DNA from: Candidatus Pelethomonas intestinigallinarum
Lineage (GTDB): Bacteria > Bacillota > Clostridia > Oscillospirales > Oscillospiraceae
Reading direction: 5' to 3'
DNA: 5,023 nt
NCBI GenBank assembly: GCA_018712665.1
Contig: DVGP01000243.1
Span: 1 to 5,023, forward strand
Below are positions 1-4,173 of the stretch, one piece after another. The first letter of the stretch is position 1; each line of letters starts with the position of its first letter. The position numbers and the translations under genes are program-made. The notes under the pieces are model-generated. The model was not told where the DNA came from. It did not search any database and saw only the letters and a list, made by a program, of their open reading frames with translations.

Positions 1-24
1 TCACTTTTGGGCGTCCAAAAGTGA
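1..24. repeat. Perfect 10-bp inverted repeat at window start
   Basis: TCACTTTTGG (1-10) and CCAAAAGTGA (15-24) are exact reverse complements around the 4-base loop GCGT. No T-run follows it, so it is not an obvious intrinsic terminator. It may be the end of an intergenic repeat, or a terminator-like fold serving a gene upstream of the window. Its left flank is not visible, so the stem could extend further. Confidence 0.6.
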
Positions 25-101
25 ACCCCGGGGTGTGGGGGTGGGTAACCCCCACAGGACCTGAACCGCGGGGTGCGGGGGCGCGCAGCCCCCACAAGGT
101 C
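22..101. repeat. Two imperfect 40-bp tandem units, each with a G-run/C-run hairpin
   Basis: Bases 22-61 and 62-101 align without gaps and match at 31 of 40 positions by hand count. Each unit begins TGAACC, continues through a CCGGGG-type GC palindrome, and then has a G-run/C-run stem. In unit 1, TGTGGGGGT (34-42) pairs exactly with ACCCCCACA (48-56). In unit 2, 74-82 pairs with 88-96 except for one C/A mismatch. Most differences fall in the loops and unit ends rather than the stems, so the fold is better kept than the sequence. No open reading frame accounts for this. It looks like intergenic repeat DNA; its function is unknown. Confidence 0.6.
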
Positions 102-115
102 ACGAAAAGAAACGA

Positions 116-133
116 TTGGCCCGTTAGGGCCAA
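116..133. repeat. Perfect 7-bp hairpin upstream of miaA
   Basis: TTGGCCC (116-122) and GGGCCAA (127-133) are exact reverse complements with loop GTTA. The hairpin ends 12 bases before the miaA Shine-Dalgarno-like GAGGA (146-150). If transcribed it would sit in the 5' leader close to the ribosome binding site. It could equally be the last member of the hairpin series that fills bases 1-133. No convincing promoter was seen between it and miaA. Confidence 0.5.
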
Positions 134-154
134 AGATCCCCCCTCGAGGATGCC

Positions 155-1111
155 ATGAGTGAAAAGAAACGAGTTCTTTGTGTTGTAGGCCCCACCGCCT
201 GCGGAAAAACGAAAATGGGCGTGCTGCTGGCCAAGCAATACGGCGGCGAGGTGGTCAGCGTGGACTCCATGCAGATCTACCGGGGCATGACCATTGGCTC
301 CGCCGCCCCCACGGCGGAGGAGATGGAGGGTGTGCCCCACCACATGGTGGCGGTGGCGGACCCCGCTGAGAGCTGGTCCGTGGCCCGGTTCACCCGGGAG
401 GCGGACCGCCGCGTTCAGGACATCCTGGCCCGGGGGAAGCTGCCGGTGCTGGTGGGGGGCACGGGGCTCTACCTGGACGCCCTCATCGACGGGCGGACCT
501 TTGCCGCCGGCCAGTCCGGCGGGGCCGTCCGCCGGGAGCTGGAGGAGCGGCTGGCCGCGGAGGGGATCGAGCCCCTCCTCTCGGAGCTGCGGCAGGCGGA
601 CCCGGAGGCCGCCGCCCGGCTGCACCCCGGGGATGAGAAGCGGATCATCCGGGCCCTGGAGGTCTGGCGGGAGACCGGACGGACCATCACCGAGCACAAC
701 CGGGAGACCCAGCGCCTCCCGAAGCGGTACGACCCCCTGTACATCGGCCTGACCTTCCGGGACCGGGGGGACCTGCGGGCGCGGATCGACCGGCGGGTGG
801 ACGCCATGGCCGCCGGGGGGCTGCTGGAGGAGGTCCGGGCCCTCCGGGACCGGGGGGTGCCCCGGGAGGCCACCGCCCTCCAGGCCATCGGGTACAAGGA
901 GCTCCTCTCCTGGCTGGACGGGGAGACTTCTCTGGAGGCGGCCCTGGACCAGGTGAAGCTCCGCTCCCGGCAGTACGCCAAGCGCCAGCTCACCTGGCTG
1001 CGGCGGAACCAGGCCATCCACTGGATCTGCTGGGAAAAGGAGCCGGATTTTGCCGCCGGGCTCCAGGATGCGACACGGTTCCTCTCCGCCCAGGGGCTAC
1101 AATGTCCCTGA
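155..1111 (+). CDS. miaA: tRNA dimethylallyltransferase MiaA
   Basis: MiaA transfers a dimethylallyl group from DMAPP to N6 of A37 in tRNAs that read codons starting with U, the first step towards i6A/ms2i6A; it is cytoplasmic. The 318-residue protein is of normal family length. Visible landmarks are the P-loop GPTACGKT (12-19), DSMQIYRGM (37-45), PHHM (61-64), GGTGLY (101-106), LHPGDEKRIIRALEV (156-170), QAIGYKE (243-249) and the late SRQYAKRQLTWLR (271-283), in family order. The ATG is supported by GAGGA four bases upstream, slightly close, and by the P-loop beginning at residue 12 as usual. The gene is followed after 60 bp by hfq, the classic miaA-hfq order; mutL often lies upstream in related bacteria but is outside this window. 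No truncation or missing motif was seen. Confidence 0.97.
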   Translation: MSEKKRVLCVVGPTACGKTKMGVLLAKQYGGEVVSVDSMQIYRGMTIGSAAPTAEEMEGVPHHMVAVADPAESWSVARFTREADRRVQDILARGKLPVLVGGTGLYLDALIDGRTFAAGQSGGAVRRELEERLAAEGIEPLLSELRQADPEAAARLHPGDEKRIIRALEVWRETGRTITEHNRETQRLPKRYDPLYIGLTFRDRGDLRARIDRRVDAMAAGGLLEEVRALRDRGVPREATALQAIGYKELLSWLDGETSLEAALDQVKLRSRQYAKRQLTWLRRNQAIHWICWEKEPDFAAGLQDATRFLSAQGLQCP

Positions 1112-1142
1112 GGCGGACAAGCCCAAGCAGCTCCTCCGCCTC
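1110..1142 (+). promoter_or_regulatory. Inverted repeat in the miaA-hfq spacer
   Basis: GAGGCGGA (1110-1117) and TCCGCCTC (1135-1142) are exact reverse complements with a 17-base loop. The left arm overlaps the miaA stop codon, and the right arm ends 12 bases before the weak hfq Shine-Dalgarno AGAGAGG (1155-1161). No T-run follows, so it is unlikely to terminate transcription. It may be a processing or stability hairpin between the cistrons, or a site of translational control of hfq; both are inference. Confidence 0.35.
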
Positions 1143-1171
1143 CACTACATACAAAGAGAGGCAGACGAGCT

Positions 1172-1408
1172 ATGACAAAGAACCCCAATTTGCAGGACGT
1201 GTTCCTGTCCTCCGCCCGGCGGGGGGAGATCCCCGTCACCGTGTTTCTGGTCAACGGCTTCCAGATGCGGGGGACCATCACCGGCTTTGACCCCTTCACC
1301 GTGACCGTCTCCGCCGAGGGAAAGCAGAGCCTGATCTACAAGCACGCCATTTCCACCATCTCTCCCGCCCGGCCTGTGGACCTCACCGCCTGGGAGAACG
1401 GGGAGTAA
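1172..1408 (+). CDS. hfq: RNA chaperone Hfq
   Basis: Hfq is a hexameric Sm-like RNA-binding protein that remodels RNAs and, in many bacteria, helps small RNAs pair with mRNAs. The 78-residue product is a bare Sm core with a very short tail, as in Gram-positive Hfq. Sm1 covers about residues 7-45 (LQDVFL, VTVFLVNGFQMRG, GFDPFTV) and Sm2 has the hallmark YKHAIST (56-62). Expected proximal-face contacts are present by alignment from memory: Q8, F42, Y56, K57 and H58. Rim positions R16 and R17 are arginine. Pro41 in FDPF is unusual, since Asn or Gln is common there. The ATG follows AGAGAGG by 10 bases, and the protein starts where homologues do. It is probably cotranscribed with miaA. The next gene is 287 bp away, beyond a hairpin-rich stretch. 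Confidence 0.96.
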   Translation: MTKNPNLQDVFLSSARRGEIPVTVFLVNGFQMRGTITGFDPFTVTVSAEGKQSLIYKHAISTISPARPVDLTAWENGE

Positions 1409-1593
1409 GCGCGGAAATTCGCACCGCCCGCACTGCGAAGTGAAGCGGACTCTCTCAGTGTGTCAAAGAACTCCCTTCAGAAGGAAAAAGCCGCTCGGAG
1501 CTGGGGGAGCTCGAGGGGGCAAAGCCCGCCTCGAATCCAATCGAATGCCCCGCAAAGCCTTGCTGTGCAAGGCGTGCGGCCCACGAAGTGGGG

Positions 1594-1622
1594 ACTTTCC
1601 CACTGCGGGGCAGTGGGAAAGT
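1594..1622. repeat. Perfect 12-bp inverted repeat (hairpin)
   Basis: ACTTTCCCACTG (1594-1605) and CAGTGGGAAAGT (1611-1622) are exact reverse complements around CGGGG, and a thirteenth C-G pair can close the loop. This is the strongest GC-containing stem in the hfq downstream region. A run of five T (1630-1634) begins eight bases after the stem, too far for a textbook intrinsic terminator, although it may help stop transcription from hfq. It abuts two other hairpins on its left. Confidence 0.6.
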
Positions 1623-1640
1623 AACGGCATTTTTAGGCTG

Positions 1641-1666
1641 CAAAAAAGTCTGACAAGACTTTTTTG
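1641..1666. terminator. Symmetrical terminator-like hairpin after hfq
   Basis: CAAAAAAGTCT (1641-1651) pairs perfectly with AGACTTTTTTG (1656-1666) around the loop GACA. The right arm ends in six T and the left arm starts with six A, so it has an intrinsic-terminator-like layout on both strands. The GC part of the stem is short (GTCT/AGAC), so efficiency may be modest. It lies just before the ribosome binding site of the next gene (1676-1683) and is the best candidate for the boundary between the miaA-hfq unit and the downstream cluster. It may also be the terminal hairpin of a repeat element. Confidence 0.5.
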
Positions 1667-1695
1667 ACAGCTGGCAAAAGGAGTGATACATACCC

Positions 1696-2970
1696 ATGAA
1701 GACCGGGACCCTGGCCACCAGGCTCACGCTGGCCGCCATACTGCTGACGGTGCTGATCTACTTCGGCGTCAACGTGGCGGCCTACTTCAACGACCCCTTC
1801 ACCACCACCCTGGCCTACGGGTACACCAGCGAGAGCGCGGTGACCGTGGCGGGCTACGTGGTGCGGGAGGAGGAGGTCCTCACGGGACAGGGGGACCTGA
1901 TCTATGTCTCCCGCCGGGAGGGGGAGAAGGTGAGCCAGGGGGGCACCGTGGCCCTGATCTACCCCAGCCAGGAGGCCCTGGACAACGCCAACACCCTGCG
2001 GGACCTGGAGGAGCAGCTTCAGCAGCTTCTCCAGGCCAGGAACCTGACCGGCGGGACCCTGGCCACGGCGCGGCTGGATGAGGCGGTGTCCGCCTCCCTG
2101 GTGGACTTCCGCTCGGAGCTGGCCCAGGGCAGCCTGGAGGGTGCCGCCTCCGCCGGGGAGACCCTGCGCTCCGCTGTCCTCCAGCGGAGCTACGCCTACA
2201 CCGGCACCGAGGCCCTGGAGGCGTCCATCGCCTCCCTCCAGGCCCAGGTCAGCGACCTCACCGCCGCCGGGAGCGGCGGCGCCACCCGGATCACCGCCCC
2301 CCAGGGGGGGATCTTCAGCAGCCTGGTGGACGGCTATGAGACGGTCCTCACGCCGGACATGCTGGAGGATATGACCTGCCAGGACTACCGGGATCTCCCC
2401 GCCGCCTCCGGCGGCGGCAGCGTGGGGAAGATGATCTATGGTACCGAGTGGTACTATGTCACCCTCATGCGGACCGCCGACATGGGTTCTTTGAAGGTGG
2501 GGGACTCGGTGACCCTCCGCTTTCAGACCGGCCTGGACCGGGATCTGACCATGACCGTGGAGCGGATCAGCGACGAGGACAGCGGACAGCGGCTGGTGGT
2601 TTTCTCCTCCAGCCGGTACCTGAACCTGACCACCCTGCTGCGCCACCAGAACGCTCAGATCATTTTTGACAGCTACACGGGCATCCGGGTCCCCCGCAGC
2701 GCCGTGCGCATCCTGTGGGAGGACGTGACCGACGAGGACGGCGAGGTGGTCTACCGCACCGACGGCACCCCGGAGCAGGAGCAGGTGGTGGGGGTCTACT
2801 GCCTGTGGGGCACCACCGCCCGGTTCAAGCCGGTGGAGGTGGTCTGGCAGGGGGAGGACTATATATTGGTAACACCCGCGGAGGGGACGACAGGCACCCG
2901 GGTCCTCCGGGACGGCGACCAGGTCATTACCGCCGCGGAGGATCTATACGATGGGAAGGTGATCGAGTGA
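1696..2970 (+). CDS. HlyD/membrane-fusion-like protein at the head of a division gene cluster
   Basis: The 424-residue protein has a short basic start and one hydrophobic segment (about 9-30, LTLAAILLTVLIYFGVNVAA), so the bulk is probably extracytoplasmic. Residues 48-90 resemble the first lipoyl half-motif (VAGYVVREEEVL, EGEKVSQGGTVALIY). Residues 93-190 are helical and probably coiled coil (LRDLEEQLQQLLQ). ITAPQGGIFSSLVDGYE (199-215) resembles the second lipoyl half. A beta-barrel-like stretch follows at 245-330, and 330-424 resembles the membrane-proximal domain (IRVPRSAVR, then LRDGDQVIT). This order is that of RND/ABC adaptor subunits, but no ABC transporter or RND gene is beside it. The ATG follows AAAAGGAG (1676-1683) by 12 bases. 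The stop overlaps yggS, suggesting coupled translation. Function is unknown; an envelope or division role is only suggested by its neighbours. Confidence 0.75.
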   Translation: MKTGTLATRLTLAAILLTVLIYFGVNVAAYFNDPFTTTLAYGYTSESAVTVAGYVVREEEVLTGQGDLIYVSRREGEKVSQGGTVALIYPSQEALDNANTLRDLEEQLQQLLQARNLTGGTLATARLDEAVSASLVDFRSELAQGSLEGAASAGETLRSAVLQRSYAYTGTEALEASIASLQAQVSDLTAAGSGGATRITAPQGGIFSSLVDGYETVLTPDMLEDMTCQDYRDLPAASGGGSVGKMIYGTEWYYVTLMRTADMGSLKVGDSVTLRFQTGLDRDLTMTVERISDEDSGQRLVVFSSSRYLNLTTLLRHQNAQIIFDSYTGIRVPRSAVRILWEDVTDEDGEVVYRTDGTPEQEQVVGVYCLWGTTARFKPVEVVWQGEDYILVTPAEGTTGTRVLRDGDQVITAAEDLYDGKVIE

Positions 2971-3671
2971 TGGAAAGCAATCAGATCGCGGAAAATATCC
3001 GCTCCATCCGGGGCCGCATGGCCGCGGCGGCGGAGCGGGCGGGCCGGGACCCGGGGGAGATCCTCCTGGTGGGGGCCAGCAAGATGAATGACGCGGCGGC
3101 CTGCCGGGCGGCCATTGCCGCCGGCATCGACGCCCTGGGGGAGAACCGGGTCCAGGAGATGACGGAGAAGCTGGCCCAGGGGGCCTACGAGGGGGCGCCG
3201 CTGCACTTCATCGGCCACCTCCAGCGCAACAAGGTCCGCCAGGTAGTGGGCCGGGTGGCCCTCATCGAGTCCGTGGGCTCCCTGGAGCTGGCGAAGGAGA
3301 TCCAGCGCCAGGCGGAAAAGCTGGGCGTCACCCAGGACGTGCTGCTGGAGGTGAACATCGGCGGGGAGGAGAGCAAGAGCGGCTTCCTCCCGAAGGAGCT
3401 CCGCGACGGAGCCGCCGCCGTGAGGGAGCTGGACCGGCTTCGGGTCCTGGGGCTCATGGCCATCCCCCCGGTGGAGCGGGAGCCCCACGGGAATCTGCCG
3501 TATTTTGTGGAAGTTTCCCGTCTCTATGTTGACATAAGCCGCAGTTTGTATCATAATAGTTTTGTATACCTATCCATGGGTATGAGCGACGACTTTGAGG
3601 ACGCCATTGCCGCCGGGGCCACAATGGTCCGGGTGGGTTCGGCCATCTTCGGCCGGCGGCATTACCAATGA
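2970..3671 (+). CDS. yggS: YggS/YlmE-family pyridoxal phosphate homeostasis protein
   Basis: This cytoplasmic PLP-binding protein (PROSC/PLPBP family) has an alanine-racemase-like barrel and maintains vitamin B6 and amino acid balance rather than having a firm catalytic role. The 233-residue product has the PLP lysine in LVGASK (Lys38), GENRVQE (57-63), HFIGHLQRNKVR (79-90), VNIGGEESKSGF (128-139), LMAIPP (162-167) and LSMGMSDDFEDAI (201-213) with VRVGSAIFG (220-228), all in order. The start is the ATG at 2970, which overlaps the preceding TGA; GGGAAGG (2953-2959) provides a binding site. A longer in-frame reading from 2715 is rejected because it lies inside the previous gene. Around 3499-3580 the codons turn AT-rich and atypical, coinciding with a strong promoter match. 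In Gram-positives this gene (ylmE) commonly precedes sepF, as here. Confidence 0.95.
   Translation: MESNQIAENIRSIRGRMAAAAERAGRDPGEILLVGASKMNDAAACRAAIAAGIDALGENRVQEMTEKLAQGAYEGAPLHFIGHLQRNKVRQVVGRVALIESVGSLELAKEIQRQAEKLGVTQDVLLEVNIGGEESKSGFLPKELRDGAAAVRELDRLRVLGLMAIPPVEREPHGNLPYFVEVSRLYVDISRSLYHNSFVYLSMGMSDDFEDAIAAGATMVRVGSAIFGRRHYQ
3529..3557 (+). promoter_or_regulatory. Near-consensus sigma-A promoter inside yggS, reading into sepF
   Basis: TTGACA (3529-3534) is a perfect -35 hexamer. After exactly 17 bases comes CATAAT (3552-3557), matching the -10 consensus at five of six positions. The predicted start of transcription is near 3564, giving a leader of about 125 bases before the sepF ATG at 3690. 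It lies in an AT-rich island within an otherwise very GC-rich gene, where the codons are atypical for the window. No equally good promoter was found elsewhere in the window. It would allow sepF and divIVA to be expressed without the adaptor-like gene and yggS. Activity is inferred from sequence alone. Confidence 0.65.
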
Positions 3672-3689
3672 TATTGAGGAGGTTCCCCT

Positions 3690-4142
3690 ATGAGCTTGCT
3701 TGACGATTTCAAACGCATGATCCGCCCCACCAGCGACGAGGACGACGATTACGACGTGGACTTTGACGAACAGGACTCCCCCTTCCTGGACGAGCGGCCC
3801 CGAATGGAGCGGGACCGCCCGGTGGTGGGAGACCGGCGGGGCAAGGTGGTGAACATCCACGCCACCACCCAGCTGAAGGTGGTCCTGGTCAAGCCCGAGC
3901 GCTTTGAGAACGCCAGCGAGATCGCCGACCACCTCAAGGAGAAGCGCACCGTGGTGATGAACCTGGAGTCCACCCACAAGGACATCGCCCGCCGTCTGGT
4001 GGACTTCCTCTCCGGGGTGGCCTACGCCGGGGAGGGCAAGATCAAGAAGGTGGCGGCCAACACCTACATCATCACCCCCTACTCCGTGGACATCCAGGGG
4101 GATCTGATCGACGAATTAGAAAACAACGGCCTGTATTTCTGA
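3690..4142 (+). CDS. sepF: Cell division protein SepF (FtsZ membrane anchor)
   Basis: SepF binds the C-terminal tail of FtsZ, tethers it to the membrane and forms rings that shape the septum. The 150-residue protein has normal length. MSLLDDFKRMI (1-11) is the amphipathic membrane-binding helix. Residues 15-50 form an acidic, disordered linker rich in Asp (DEDDDYDVDFDEQD). The globular dimerising domain spans about 52-139 and contains VVNIHATTQLKVVLVKPERF, VVMNLES (88-94) and RRLVDFLSGVAYA (101-113), whose Gly109 matches the conserved glycine known from Bacillus subtilis SepF (recalled alignment). GAGGAGG (3676-3682), seven bases before ATG, is a very strong ribosome binding site, and only 18 bp separate it from yggS. 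It is likely transcribed both from the upstream operon and from the promoter inside yggS. Confidence 0.96.
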   Translation: MSLLDDFKRMIRPTSDEDDDYDVDFDEQDSPFLDERPRMERDRPVVGDRRGKVVNIHATTQLKVVLVKPERFENASEIADHLKEKRTVVMNLESTHKDIARRLVDFLSGVAYAGEGKIKKVAANTYIITPYSVDIQGDLIDELENNGLYF

Positions 4143-4173
4143 GAAAGAAAAGGGATAGGGAGGTAACCACGAG

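Larger units (their letters stand above)
1456..1673. repeat. Candidate small intergenic element: chain of hairpins with weak terminal inverted repeats
   Basis: The 287 bp between hfq and the next gene hold no convincing gene. Within them, TGTCAAA (1461-1467) is mirrored by TTTGACA (1663-1669), and the match continues outward as CAG/CTG after a short mismatch, giving approximate ends at 1456 and 1673. Between the ends lie successive stems: 1511-1534 (10 pairs, one bulged G, loop AAA), 1550-1579 (7+5 pairs with an internal loop), 1580-1592 (CCCAC-GAA-GTGGG), 1594-1622 (12 perfect pairs) and 1641-1666 (11 pairs). The middle three nearly abut. This could be a MITE-like or mosaic repeat, or a structured RNA. 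No transposase or clear target duplication is visible. Confidence 0.45.

Noticed and set aside
22..101. Tandem units as a CRISPR array
   Set aside because: Only two diverged adjacent units with no spacers between them and no cas genes in the window.
469..1299. Long minus-strand open frame across miaA and hfq
   Set aside because: It is a Ser/Arg-rich shadow of GC-rich coding DNA on the other strand, overlapping two well-recognised genes.
1440..1667. 75-codon open frame between hfq and the HlyD-like gene
   Set aside because: It has no family resemblance or convincing ribosome binding site, and it runs through the tiled hairpins and stops in the terminator-like stem; it is probably non-coding.
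1664..1692. TTGACA (1664-1669) as a -35 box for the HlyD-like gene
   Set aside because: The bases 15-19 downstream hold no good -10 (only GATACA/TACATA), and transcription would start at or inside the coding sequence, after the ribosome binding site. It is better explained as part of the terminal hairpin and inverted repeat.
2862..2867. TATATT in an AT-rich patch near the end of the HlyD-like gene, possible -10 for yggS
   Set aside because: It matches the -10 consensus at five of six positions, but the region 17 bases upstream (GTGGTC) is not a -35 and no TGn extension is present.
2715..2969. N-terminal extension of yggS in the same frame
   Set aside because: The added residues are Gly/Arg-rich out-of-frame translation of the previous gene. 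The ATG at 2970, with its ribosome binding site and homologue-like start, is clearly the right one.
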